In this document: positions 30,564-42,140 of the stretch, piece after piece
Layout of the letters: every line of letters starts with the position of its first letter
Position numbering within the stretch: the stretch's first letter is position 1
NCBI GenBank assembly: GCA_947652115.1
Contig: OX393572.1
Coordinates: 8,669,966-8,733,965 of the forward strand
Direction: 5' to 3'
Source of the DNA: Blastomussa wellsi
Lineage: Eukaryota; Cnidaria; Anthozoa; Scleractinia; Plerogyridae
Length of the DNA: 64,000 nucleotides
Translations under genes and position numbers: made by a program
The notes under the pieces: generated by a model
What the model saw: the letters and a program-made list of their open reading frames with translations, nothing else
Database searches by the model: none
Told to the model about the DNA's origin: nothing

Positions 30564-31750
30564 CTCTATCGGGAACATTGTATTTAACTTGATGAATCTT
30601 CTAAAGATAAAAAGCCAGATCACAGAAACCTCATAAGCTCAGCTGCGTTTATCTTTGTTGCACATTTAGGGCATACACGGCTTTAGGAGAGTACTCTTTG
30701 AGGCAGACAAGGCTTTTCTCGCAAGTGAAACCGAGTTCTACCGCCATATTCGCCAAATTAGCTATGGGCATTTTCCACCGACTCCCGCTCATTATAGAAT
30801 TTCAAACAAATTCTCAGTTGAAATCCTTAGCCAACGATTGAAGTCTCCGGTAAAAAACGTTTAAAATTACATCTGCAAATTGTACAAATATCGTTGCATG
30901 GCCGGCCTTCCCTTCACTTGTTCTTGGGAGTTTCGTTGATCGGAGACATCCCTTTTGCTGCGTTCTTTTCATCTTTGAAACTCCCAGGGTGGCGACGACA
31001 AGGAAAATTGACAGGACGTCAAGATAAGGATTAAATTATTGGGCGCGGTTGATTAAATTTGAAATTAACACCAAAAAATCACTCGGCCGTGAAAGATCAA
31101 ACACTGTGGCTTGGGCGGCAGTCCCTCTTTTTCGTGCCTCGCCGCTTGAGCGCGTCTCCCAGATTTCGCGCGGACATTTTTTTCGCTTCGCACTCGACGG
31201 ACTAAGAAAAAAGGGACTGCTCGTAGTCTAACACAGCTGGGAACTGTTGATCCGGAAGGGAATAGAGTTGTAGTTTTTGGTTTCCCGAAGGACTCACTTC
31301 TTTGACAGAAATGGCTTGCGAAAATACGGGGAAATGTTGGCCTGCATTTCAAGCTTACAGGGGCTACAAAGTACTCTATGCTCTATGCATTTAACTCTAT
31401 ACCCTACTGATGTGAAGAAAGGATCGGAGGCAGAAATGGCTTTCCTGTCGAAGATGCGAGTCCTTCAGGAAACCAAAAAAGTTCAACTCTCTTTCCTTCG
31501 GATCAACAGTTCCCTTAAAAAATAGGTTCCAAACTATGAGACATGCAAAATTCCTTCTGAAACGCTTGTGAAACGAAAGTTGTGAAACGCCTCGTTTTCA
31601 TGTCTAGCTACCAGTTTTTCCGTGCGTGTCCGCCATTTATGAATAAGGTGTATATTCTGGAATACATGTGACCTTCCACGGGAAAATGTACATTAATGCG
31701 TTTCCGTTTAACGTTTCAAAGCGTTTGTTAGTCGTTTGTTTACCGCCCTT

Positions 31751-33171
31751 ATATACGTCGCAAGACACTGCTTTCTGATTTATGTGCTCTCCTGGACCTA
31801 TAGAAATGCATAGATCGTTTCAAAGTTACCGAAAATATTTATGGCTTACTTGAAATTCTTGAATGCCATATAATATGACATCTACTATGTCCTCAAGCAA
31901 GGTCTCTGATGTCTGATCCCTCAGCTCTAATTCAAACAACTCGTCTCCAAGAAATAGCAAGCTGCACACATCCGCAACTTCAATTTCAACCAAAATTAAA
32001 GCTACTGTTACTAAAGTCAGAAACATATTAAAATTCTACACAGCTCTTATTCACAATTAAAAAAATCTCTCAACCCAAAGCCGCAAAACAGACTACTCGC
32101 AGCAGGTAAAACTTCACATCCTCGTACCTTCTTTACCACCATGAATATTTTCGAACACTTTCCTGTTAAAACCCACACACAAAGTGTGACTAGAGCTACA
32201 TCAACACCACCCAATAAGGCCAAGTTTACACAAAAACATAGATGGCTGCCCCTTGAATCCGAAACAAATATTGATACAAAATTAAACAATGCATACAAGC
32301 GGCAGTTTCATTGGTTATTGATAGTACCAAGTTCTGATTGGTGTGAAATACATAGATATTTGGACAAAAGGTGAGTGCAAATCAAATGACAAAGAATAAA
32401 AAGACTCAAACTTGCCTTGCAAATCAACCGGGTGAAAGCGATGGCGACTTTTCTGCTTCAGCAAAAGATACACGCTCATGAGAAAGCTTGCAAAGCGCAC
32501 TGGGTTTACTTCACTTGATTGTGCAATTTTACAGATTTGTGTAGTCCATGACAAAGCCCATTTTTCGACTCCGGCCCTGGCCCCAAAGGGCCTAGGCCGG
32601 AGTAATGAATCTAAATTTGTAATCATTTCTTCTCGCGGTGAGCAAATTTGTAAACACATAGCCCATTCAGTTTTCATCATTTTTCTATATTAATTTTGGT
32701 CAACTTAAGGATAATGGAACAGATCCACAATGGAGGGAACAAATCGGGAAGCTAGAAGGTCATTATCCAGAGGTTAAAATTTACTAATTCATTATATTTA
32801 CCAAGAGTGGTCTGGATCAAGACCGGAGATAAAAACAATAAATACTGTTTACGTTCAATGCATTATCAGATAGTCAGCAAGGAAAAGTAATATACCAAGG
32901 CCAGGACTGAAAGGGATATAATGCCAGGTGTTCATTATGTAAATTATGGCCGTCATATGGTTTTGTAAGAGTAGTAATTGGATCAACGAAATAACAAATC
33001 AATTACCTGCAACAGTAGGTTAAAGCTTGTTACATCTTTTCACATTAAACACATCATCACTGAAGAAATTACGATATAATGGTACATTCATTTGATACCC
33101 TGACAAAAGATAATGCCAAGAACGGTAAACAGAACATGCACACAACTGCACAATATTCATTTGCATATCAC
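31751..33171. other. Intron sequence with one dispersed repeat
   Basis: Contains the repeat at 32100-32365. Short open frames here show no domain. Confidence 0.5.
32100..32365 (+). repeat. Dispersed repeat of about 270 bp, copy A
   Basis: The stretch from ttcacatcctcgtaccttct to tgattggtgtgaaatacat is repeated at 38805-39095 in the same orientation, clearly diverged. Confidence 0.7.
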
Positions 33172-33299
33172 CTTTGGTCTTTTTCTCTTTTTCCTCGATT
33201 TTAGCCATTTCCTTTCTCCGACGTTCGTAAAATTCTCTGAACTTCTCATCCAATTTCATGACAGTCTTCTCCAAGCTCTGGTAGAACCGCAGTCCACGG
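33172..33299 (-). CDS. PTPN23: PTPN23-like exon: end of V domain (GLRFYQSLEKTV)
   Basis: 128 bp. Acceptor gcttggactag ends at 33300; donor AAAG|GTGATA is at 33171. It encodes RGLRFYQSLEKTVMKLDEKF and a Lys/Glu-rich helix. The FY-x-x-L-E pattern is the conserved end of the V domain in ALIX and HD-PTP. It joins the giant exon in phase 1. Confidence 0.92.
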
Positions 33300-33979
33300 C
33301 TAGTCCAAGCAGAAAAAACACAAAAGCACCACATGTTAATCTAGCGGCAAGAGAACAACAGATTGTTTAACGTTATCCATTGGATGGAGATCTATCTGGT
33401 ACAGTAGATAGCATTATCCACTCCTTGAAAAACCATAATTACAACTTTAACTACGCTGGTAAATTGCACCATAATTTACTAGGTCACACACAGTGTTGTG
33501 CATAAATGCCAAGTAGGATATCCAAAATTGCAGCTATCAAAATAATAACCCCTTGTGACACTTGGCTGAAGGGGTGTCTCATATATTGAAAGGCACGAGA
33601 GAATCTACAGTTTCCCTCGTCTTGTACGATAACCCTGTGACGATTTTTATGTCATACCCAGTATCAGTTTAACTTCAGGCACCCCTTTCAGCCATTTCGT
33701 TGAGAAAATGTTCTCCAAATGACTCCATTTTCTTATGCTCCAAGAAACTGAACTGATCTAGAACCCCAGGCAAGTTGGCGATGTGGGTACATACTTTGAT
33801 GCAAGGCCGATATAATGAAAGCTATGGAATTTGTTTTAGTCCAAAATTTCCCCTGGCATACCCAGTATGTGCACAAGCACCACACAAAATTAGCAATGTG
33901 TACTCCATCCGTCGAATGCAATAAACACAAAAGGCATGCGACTTTGAGGAATGTGGCTGAAAACTTTGAGGAATGTGGC
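33300..33979. other. Intron sequence, no feature seen
   Basis: Short open frames only; no repeat structure or domain recognised. Confidence 0.6.
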
Positions 33980-34189
33980 TATAAATTTCCTCTACTCGAT
34001 TTCATCATAGCTCTCGGACATCGAAAGAACAGTCTTTGAACTATAGTCCAACCTAAATTCTCGTCCAATTAGTGGATTGTTCTTTTAAACTAGCTGGAAT
34101 AGCAAATTAGGTCACAATTTGCTGATTTACTACAGTATGATCTGTATGGTCAAAATTGCTGCCTTTGCTCTCCCCAGAAGGTGAAGCGT

Positions 34190-34587
34190 GTTCAACGACA
34201 AAATACTCCACAGGGGTGAATGAATGGCCTTGTTCCGGCGTATCTGTCTGATCAGTTTATTAAGCATTCATCAATATCAACACAAAAAACTAGAAACTCA
34301 CAGCTATTAAATATTCCATTATTTAGAACTGCAACTGGCCAAAGAACTTTTTATTATCGAATGGTATCTCTTTCGAATGCTTTTCCGCAAAATGTTAAGT
34401 CAATCATTAGCTCATTTCAAGACCTTGATGAGGAAAAGACTATTAATGGATAGTTAACGTAATTTATTTTGTAAGTATATATTAAATTAATTTTATTGTT
34501 AATTATTAATAATATAATATATTAATATATAATATATTTCACTGAACAGCCCCATGGGGACGTGGAATAAACGTATGTATGTATAGC
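34190..34587 (+). mobile_element. CR1/L2-like LINE 3' end
   Basis: The frame 34220-34453 encodes the extreme C-terminus of a LINE reverse transcriptase (NGLVPAYLSDQFIKHSS, ATGQRTFYYRMVSLSNAFPQ) and a stop. An AT-rich 3' untranslated part follows and ends with gtatgtatgta-type short repeats, as usual for this LINE group. It is 5' truncated. Confidence 0.72.
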
Positions 34588-34796
34588 TTCATCAAAATCC
34601 ATTATTGTCAACAGATGGATTTTTTATTAATTTTTGCCAACGGTCTAAATTTAAAATAAATTGTCCAGTTTTTGCTCAGACTATCCAATTTAAGAAAAAC
34701 CTGGATACCTTCCATAAACCAATCAAGAAAATCTAGTTTGGAGGGCGAAACATTTGCCATGTTCAGATATTTTTGAATGCTATATAATTAATAGGT

Positions 34797-34953
34797 AACA
34801 GGACTACATGCTTGTCAAGTTTGGAAATAATTGGATTCAAAAAATTCCTCAAACTGCAAATTGGACTCCGCCTACGGCCTCGTCAAATTTTGCAGTCCTC
34901 GGAATTATTTCTCATCCAATTATTTTCATATTGGACAGCATGTAGTCCTATTA
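34797..34953. mobile_element. Fold-back MITE nested in the 33980 element
   Basis: aacaggactacatgc at the left pairs with gcatgtagtcctatt at the right, and the inner arms (ggaaataattggat / atccaattattttc) continue the stem. Confidence 0.75.
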
Positions 34954-35247
34954 CATACACAAATTGCATAAACTGTCCTGGCTGGTGGTACCAATCATAG
35001 TACTTTGCGACTTAAATTGATATTCAAGTTAGTTTAAAAGAACAATCTGCGAACTAATTGGACTCAAATTTAGACCAGACTATAGTTGGAAGACTGTTCT
35101 TTTGATGTCAGAGAGCTCTAATGAAAGTGAGAAGAGGGAATTTATGTGAGGTATTGGACTCTGTCCAATGCCATTATAATACGTAGCGCCCAATGGTTAA
35201 TGCCCAATGATTGACTATGCTTAGTCCTATTACATATACGAACCAGC

Positions 35248-35292
35248 AAAATACGGAGCTCCGTTTTTAGGCTTGGCTAAATCTATATATTG
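35248..35292 (+). repeat. Dispersed 44-bp repeat, copy 2
   Basis: aaaatacggagctccgtttt, then taggcttggctaaatctata; compare 18309-18352 and 51297-51339. It abuts the terminal repeat of the next element. Confidence 0.7.
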
Positions 35293-36378
35293 TTGAAGCG
35301 TGGCATCCATATGCAATCCTTGGTGTGAATCACAAGGTCAGTTACATTTGATATATGACATGCAATACTAAGACGCGAATCGTAAGGACAAGAGTTTTGC
35401 TAAAGTTTAATGCAGGCATGCAAGTCCACCTCTCTTGTTATTATTATAAAAAATCCTCTATTTCAGTTATACTTTGTCTTTGACCTTTCTAGCTACCTAG
35501 TATGTTTTGCTTTCTACTTTGGTATTTGTGCTGTATGCATTTTACCCTTTCTAAGGGTTTCTGATAATTCGCGGAAAAAAGTCAAATTTCGCGAGATTTG
35601 CAGAGACAAATTCGCGGAGAAAATGACCGATTTCGCAGGAAAGCAAAGAAGAAAGATTCCAGATAAAAAATATTGGAAGGATGTCACATTCAGGGCAACA
35701 AAGAAAACACAAAAGTTCAACCAACACAGTTCTAAAGGCAAACTGTACTTGATTTGAGCGACAAGGAAAACAAGCATTATTGAAACGCTCGGCCGGTTAA
35801 CCTCCTTTTTCAGCTGCAATTTAGAGCTGAAAACAGCAATGCAATAAATTCCTTTTCTGTCCTCGTACTCTTGTGTTGCTTTGCAGTTTACAAACTTAAG
35901 AATTGTTCGTGATCGAAGGTTCAAATCCATTTATGAAGTCTAATTTCATTGTGTCCTGCACGTACGATTAAACATGTGCCTGCATTGCTAGAGACAGCAG
36001 TTTCCTTTCACGCCGTAAAGTGGCAATGAAAAGTCTTCTTGTGGCCAGTGCCCAGTTTTTCGCAACATTAAGCAAAGAACTCTTGGTAGTTTTGGTACGT
36101 TGCTTTTTCGTGGACGTGGCGAAATTTCAAGATAAATTTGCAAGTTTACGGCAAGTAAATAGCCCCAACAGCCAAGGTAAGTTTCAAATACGTTGTACCG
36201 ACATGTATTTGGTAGGATTTCTAGCGAATTTTGCAGTATTTTGCCTGTTTTTGTCAATTTCATGGGATTTTGCGGTTATACCTGAATTTCGCGGCTCCGC
36301 GACCGCGCGAAATTTCAGAAGTCCAGATTCTTGAATTTATTGACATTGCCCTATTTGGGTGTCACGCTTCAATATAAC
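35286..36378. mobile_element. Possible 1.1-kb DNA element with short terminal inverted repeats
   Basis: attgttgaagcgtggcatcc near 35289 is mirrored by gggtgtcacgcttcaatata near 36357. The interior has short open frames (35410-35757 is the longest) rich in Lys and Phe with no recognised domain. Confidence 0.5.
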
Positions 36379-36712
36379 ACAACAACGAGAGTGATGACAG
36401 GTGCTCGTCTCTCGTATAAAAAGAGATAAATAAATGATTCAGGCTATGGCATAATGTGGCTCACTTCGTGAAAGCCACACAAAAATTAATACCGCTCGGA
36501 GCAACTGCATGTGCGGTGCCTGCGTGGCAACCAAACTCAGCCTTTATTTTGGCTTGAGGTGATCACTTATCCCTTGTACCTGCTAACCTCAATATTATCT
36601 TTTTTGGAAATCTATCTCTATAGTTCAAATAAATGAAATTTCATATATTCACTTTCACATCTACAACTTCTACAGGTATATTATGACCTCACAAAGTGAC
36701 AAGCTCCGAGTT

Positions 36713-36784
36713 GGGTTGATAGCTCAGTTGGTAGAGCACTGCACCGTTATCGCAGAGGTCATGGGCTCAAGTCCCGTTCAAGCT
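36713..36784 (+). repeat. tRNA-like (Asn-type) sequence, head of a SINE-like repeat
   Basis: Seventy-two bases fold as a cloverleaf: D arm agctcagttggtagagc, anticodon stem ctgca/cgcag with GTT in the loop, T arm atggg-ctcaagt-cccgt, and a 7-bp acceptor stem with one mismatch. Position 33 is C instead of T and the T-loop starts with C, so a working tRNA is unlikely. The flanks resemble a common cnidarian repeat. Confidence 0.55.
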
Positions 36785-36936
36785 GGTACATTATCAGGCC
36801 CTTTGAAATCTTTCCCTGCAGCTCAAATATAATTATTCACTTACATTCTGTATTATCATTATCATTTCAAATATCAAGCTTTGCTCGTCTGGCATTCCAA
36901 ACCTAAAGCAAATCTCAACCAGAAAACAGTGGCTAC

Positions 36937-37005
36937 CTTAGTTTTTCTTTCAGTTCCAAAAATGTGTCATGGGACAAAACAAACGACTGCACTGCATCAT
37001 CTCGC
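36937..37005 (-). CDS. PTPN23: PTPN23-like exon: V domain
   Basis: 69 bp. Acceptor cttcttcttgcag ends at 37006; donor AAG|GTAGCC is at 36936. It encodes RDDAVQSFVLSHDTFLELKE and KL, in frame with neighbours at both ends. Confidence 0.88.
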
Positions 37006-37147
37006 CTGCAAGAAGAAGAGAAATTATTATCCAGCCACTTTGGTTTGGGCGGTCAAGCTACAAGAATGCATGGCCAATTTCCTTGCCAAAAGGTATCAAA
37101 AGAATTAAACGGAAAACATGCAACAAAGTTGACTGATTTCGCTTTAC

Positions 37148-37213
37148 CTTTGTGTTGTTTCTTTCACTGCCTGCCTTGTTGGTGCATATTTCGCATTTGC
37201 ATCAGTCAGTGCT
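37148..37213 (-). CDS. PTPN23: PTPN23-like exon: V domain (ALTDANAKYA)
   Basis: 66 bp. Acceptor ttttcctctag ends at 37214; donor AAG|GTAAAG is at 37147. ALTDANAKYAPTRQAVKETT closely follows the ALTxANxxYA pattern of HD-PTP and ALIX V domains. Confidence 0.92.
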
Positions 37214-37339
37214 CTAGAGGAAAATTCAAAATGCACTCTAATAAGCAGTGTAAAATGTTCACAACAAAGACTGAGCTAGGTCAATGCTTTACCATCATAA
37301 TGAAATGCAAATAAATAGCATAGTCAATGTAGGCCTCAC

Positions 37340-37425
37340 TTTAAAATTTTAGGCTGAGCATCCAGATTGGCTTGTATCAGGGCACAAATGCCATCGTGTT
37401 TCTTTAGCTGCTCTTCAAAGAAGAC
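37340..37425 (-). CDS. PTPN23: PTPN23-like exon: V domain (FFEEQLKKHD)
   Basis: 86 bp. Acceptor ttatttgtcag ends at 37426; donor TTAAA|GTGAGG is at 37339. It encodes VFFEEQLKKHDGICALIQAN and LDAQPKIL. Confidence 0.92.
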
Positions 37426-38288
37426 CTGACAAATAACCACAATAAAAGAAAGATCTCGTAAGCATTTCAAATACAATATCAAGTATTGAAAAGGTAACTG
37501 TTATCAGCGTTGTGTTCCTTTTAAAAGTTACACAAACCCACTGTCAGCTGCAAACGACGTGGGAACATGCATACAAAAACATGGCTTATGTGGGCATCAA
37601 AAGCAATGCAACTGACCACCAAATGTCTGAAGCTTGAATGTACTCCAGATAAGATATACATCTACAACTGTCCACCAGAAACAAGTTAGCTTTACAAACT
37701 TGAATTGGAATGAATCAGCTGTTCTGATACCGTATTCTAATAAGCTTCACCTTTGTTATTGTTACTTTTCACGACAGTACCAATCAACCCCCTTGGAGTA
37801 ATGTCCACCGACATGTACGCACTTTTTTTTTACTATTTTGTTGCCTTGACAGACACTTAGGCCATGTTTTCATGCCTTGCAATGGACACTACTCTGGTAG
37901 AGCATGACCTTGTTGCTTACGTTGTAGTTTAAAATGCACTTTAGGTCAGATTTATCTCAACCCACAGTGAAAGCTTTCCATGTGATCATTCCGTAAGAGA
38001 CCAGATCTACAATGCGGGACATAAATGCTGGGACACGTGGCGCAATTGTGGGCGACTCGGGCAATTTTGGAAAATTTTGAAAACTCTCGTGCAATTAATC
38101 CTTAATAGTACGAGGTCTCATGGGATTACTTGTTTATCAATAAAGGACAAAATTTATACGAAGGAAAATCACACGCGCAGTCTATTTTTATCTGGGAAGC
38201 CTGTTTAGCGCTGCGGCAATTAACGGATTAGCCAATCATTAACAGGTAATCATGCCCTCTCTTGATTACTAAAAATGCCCTCGATTAA

Positions 38289-38333
38289 GAAAAAATGCCC
38301 TCTCTCTCAACCAATCAGCGTTCAGTAATTTTG
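38289..38333 (+). repeat. Dispersed 45-bp repeat
   Basis: aaaaaatgccctctctctca, then accaatcagcgttcagtaat, matches 61739-61783 in the same orientation with few changes. Confidence 0.65.
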
Positions 38334-38804
38334 CTCTTTATTGATATCTAGGAAGCGCTTCAAGAAAAAGTATTGAAGGTAAACAGCTTTGTTTGCCGAG
38401 AGTTTTCTACACTGGTGAAAAAGAAACGCCTCACACGCTAATTAAATTTATTTATTTGCGGTTTCGGAAGGCGCCATGGAGTCTGCATCAATATTTGGGA
38501 AGCTTTCTTGCTTCAAACCCGAAAAATATTGTCCAGACATAAATGTTTTCACTCTTTCAGCGAACAACCCGTTAATGCAAAAGAGATTAAACCCTGGCAG
38601 AGACTTAGCGGTAACTTAAGTTGTGGAGGCGCCAGGCAGTGTGCAACAATGCCTTCAAATTTAACATGTTTACCCTAATGCCACAAAGTCGGCGGAAAGC
38701 TTGAACTAACTTTGACTGGAACGTTTCACAAGCCGCTGAAGATTAGAGTGTATTAATACGAATGCGCCTTACACGTTGTGTTCTACAGAAGGGAAGAGCA
38801 CAAG

Positions 38805-39095
38805 CTCGCAGCATGTAAATTCACATCCTTGTATCTTCTTCACCACCATGAAAATTTCTGAACACTTTTCCATTTAAAACCCACACGAAAACTTCTAGAT
38901 CAGAGCTACATAAACACGGAGTGCTGGAAATAGACATAACGCCCACAATGCCTAATATGGCCAAGTCTATATGAAAACAAAGATGGCCGTACCTTGAATA
39001 CGAAATATTGATACAAAATTAAACGTGCATACAAGCAGCAATTTCATTGGTTATTGATAGTACCCTAATTCTGATTGGTGTGAAAAACATACATC
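38805..39095 (+). repeat. Dispersed repeat of about 270 bp, copy B
   Basis: Second copy of 32100-32365 with a small insertion around 38910-38935. Confidence 0.7.
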
Positions 39096-39219
39096 GCTCG
39101 TCCACCCGTCCATTCACTGAATAGCCATATACTTCCCTACGCCGACTAAGAGTTATTTTTTTCCAAAACTCAACTCAAAAATGATGGTGACGACTGGACA
39201 GTACACTTACTCAGAGATC

Positions 39220-41400
39220 AGTTGCATAGGTACATTAGTAACAGGGAAAATGCAGATAGGCAAAGTTCTGACAAAGTTGTTGCCAAGGCTCGGTTGGAAA
39301 TATGTGGTCTACATCACAGGTCACCCAGTTTGATTCTAACACTATTAATGGTGCATTACTGTCTGAAACCAAACTATCGCAGAATCTCATTGGAAGAAAG
39401 AACATGATTTGCATTCATTGCAGTGGACAACACTGGAGTGATGAGTGTCAAAAGTTCCCTACTGTGACAGCTAGGAAAGAAAAGATTAGGGACACTGTTT
39501 TATTTGTCTCAAACAAGATCACAAACAAAGAAATCACCACCACAGAAGTCTCTGCATCAAGAAGTTTCCAGTTGAGAAGCCCTCAGAAATTGCGCATTCT
39601 GTTACTGAACCCTTATCTCCTACTGTTGCTTCAGGAAATACCTTGCTGTCTTCTGATGAAAAAGTGCTGATGCAAACTGCTACCGTTGAAGTAGAAAATT
39701 TGCAAAAATCAAGAAAAGTTACTACCAGAGTACACATCAATACCCAGAGAGCTTCACACTCCTGTCACTAAACTCCGGCTGTTAACAAAGGATGGATCAT
39801 CTCTGCATTTAAGAGTCAATGTTGTAGCCAGGATAACTGGTAACCTACAATGAGCATACTTAAACCCAGAGAAATTCTGTCACTTACTTAAGGATATTCC
39901 TCTTGCCGATTCAGCACTGTCAACTAAAGAAACTGCCAACATAGAGCTGTTGCTAAGAAATGATTATTACTGTGATATTTCTCTGGTGACAATTCAATGA
40001 AAGTAGTCAGTCCCGGTTTAAACTTCATGCAATCCAAGTTGGGATGGATCCTAACAGGCAAGTGTCATGATGACAAACCAGACAGCTCCATCTCAATGCT
40101 GACCTACACATCTAGTCCTATCAGTGTACATCTGAGTGCTCAGTCAGATGACCAGCAACCATTAGCTGACTAAAAGATACACCTTGAAGAGTTTTGGAAA
40201 CTTGAGACCCTGGGCATCAGAGAGCCTGTACAAGAAAATGACGATGACAAATCTCTGCAAAATGAACCAATCCACTTTGAAGACGGACGTTACCAAGTAA
40301 CCTGGCCTTGGAAAGAAGAGTTTCCATCATTACCAACCAATTATGAACTGGCAATAGGAAGATTGAGATCTCAAGTCAATAGACTGTCACGAAATGACAA
40401 GCATCTCCAGAAATATGATGCCGTAATCCAGGACCAAGTACAGAAGGGAATTGTGGAAGTCGTCCCAGATGAAGATTGTACAAACACCTTGACGCTCTTC
40501 CAATCCGCATCAATGAATCTTCATGAGTGGGCTTCAAACTCCTCTGAATTTCTCCACAATATCCCAGACTGTGATCGAACCAGTACAGTAACCATGAAAG
40601 TCCAAGGAACCTCCTGGAATGTGACCACAGATACCATTTCCATCAATGGATCTCACAATTCTCCTCCGAAGTGTCTACAAAAAGAGAAGCATTGCAGTCT
40701 GTCAGTAGAATTTACGACCCACTGGATCTCTTTTCTCCAGCCACTCGGAATGCAAAGCTGTTCATTCAGGAACTGTGGAAACAAGAAAAAGATTGGGACA
40801 AGACATTCAGTCAGTCTCAGCAACAAGAGTGGAGCAAGATATGTGAGAGCCTGACTCCATTGTTCTCTCAGCCATTACCAAGATATATTGGAGGAAATGA
40901 ACATAAACTGTTCTGCTTTACAGATGCCTATGCCAAAGCCTATTCAGCAGCAGTATAACTCTACTCTTCAGTATAATGAAAAGCAACTGTCAACCTGGTG
41001 CTTTCTAAACCACGCATCGCCCCAGCCAAACCTCACAGCATTCCAAGGTTGGAACTGCTAGGTGTTCTTATCGGAACAACCTCAGTTGCCCTTGGTTGAT
41101 CGATTTCTGTGGGCCGACTCACAGTTTGTTCTTCACTGGATGAAAACTTGTACGCCATTAACTGTGTTTGTTCAGAACCGGGCAAGAGAGATCACCTCAC
41201 ACTAAGACATCAAGTTCGACTATGTGTCCACTTCACAAAAATCCCGCTGATACCAGGTGTTCCAACAGAAGAACTAATCCATAATAACTTGTGGTGGCAT
41301 GGCCCATCGTGGTTAACTGGTCAGCCATCACAATGGCCCTCATGGAAGTTAACACAGTGTAACAGCAAGATTTCTGAACCCAATACCAAACAGCCTCCTG
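39220..41400 (+). mobile_element. Decayed BEL/Pao retrotransposon, copy 3 (internally deleted)
   Basis: Order on the plus strand: a zinc-knuckle segment (CIHCSGQHWSDECQKFPTVT, about 39400-39465); the end of the protease domain (LLRNDYYCDISLV, about 39950); the start of RT (EEFWKLETLGIREPV, WPWKEEFPSLPTNYELAIGR, about 40170-40350); then directly the connection/RNase H region (SRIYDPLDLFSPATRNAKLF, CFTDAYAKAYSAA, about 40700-40950) and WADSQFVLHWMKTCTPL near 41110. The catalytic core of RT is missing, so a large part was deleted. No integrase remains. Confidence 0.82.
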
Positions 41401-41429
41401 GGCCACGTGTTATGTATGAGACCACAACA

Positions 41430-42140
41430 CTGACTTCTTGCCATTTAATGTCTTTTGTATCTTTAGTATTGCAATCATCAAACCATTTCTTTTGAGTCTG
41501 GATACGAGGGGCAGATTTTTTGGAAACCAGTTTTTTATACACAAGTGGGCTTGTTATATGTGATTTCCCTATTTTTCCGAAAAACTTTCACATTCAGAGT
41601 CTTCCAAAATAAAGTTGTTTTTGTGTATTTGCCAAAGGCGTTTCAAGTGCAGATATAAGACCGTAGTGTCTGAGAGGACAAGTTTTAACGCTGAAGTTTG
41701 CCTGCAATTCAGGAAAAGATAAAAAGTTATTTGAATCATCTTTCAAATGTTTCACCTTTATTATACCTTTATAATGCCACTCAGGGTAAGACGGGTGAAT
41801 TATCGATTCTGAACAGTAAATTGTGCCATAGTTGTTGGTCGAGAAACTGATTCTCAGTTGTAGTTTGTTCTGAAACAACTGAGAGCCAAACACCTAGGGC
41901 TTTTACCTTGTTTTTTGGCCACTGGAAGTTTCTTCCAGGGAGTGATATTTCGCAGCTCCCACATTTTGATCCGATCCAAAGAGCTTCTGTTTTTTTGTCA
42001 TTTAGTTTCAAACCAGAAACTTTATAAAAATCATCCAGAATTCGGAGACAGAGTTCGGGGCATGGACTGTGCCGGTCATTTGCCTGAATATCATTCTGTA
42101 GGTCGTCTGTCTCATAAGTGGTACAGATATATTTTCTGGT
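41430..42140 (-). mobile_element. LINE reverse transcriptase fragment
   Basis: Minus-strand pieces LNDKKTEALWIGSKCGSCEI and FQWPKNKVKALGVWLSV (41781-42011), followed by YKKLVSKKSAPRIQTQKKWF (41430-41540), are typical of the thumb/C-terminal part of CR1/L2-like LINE proteins. Frameshifts separate them. It lies against the end of BEL copy 3. Confidence 0.65.

Larger units (their letters stand above)
29520..31750. mobile_element. Nested inverted-repeat DNA element (about 2.2 kb)
   Basis: Long inverted arms: about 29630-29800 on the plus strand (gaatatacaccttatccata ... caagcgtttcagaaggaatt) is mirrored at about 31535-31665. A second, inner inverted pair lies at about 29890-30030 and 31100-31240 (gtccgtcgagtgcgaagcg; gacgcacccacgcggcgagg). 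This suggests one TIR element inserted in another, or a composite. The interior has a RecQ-like helicase fragment and no transposase I can recognise. Confidence 0.7.
33980..35145. mobile_element. DNA element with about 115-bp terminal inverted repeats
   Basis: The left arm 33980-34091 (aaatttcctctactcgattt ... gttcttttaaact) is mirrored at 35031-35145. Inside are a LINE 3' end (34190-34587) and a fold-back MITE (34797-34953). No transposase is seen, so it is non-autonomous. Confidence 0.75.
37426..39219. other. Intron with dispersed repeats only
   Basis: Holds the repeats at 38289-38333 and 38805-39095. No coding sequence supported. Confidence 0.55.

Noticed and set aside
36713..36784. Functional tRNA-Asn gene
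   Set aside because: C at position 33, a changed T-loop and an acceptor mismatch, with repeat-like flanks. A SINE head is more likely.
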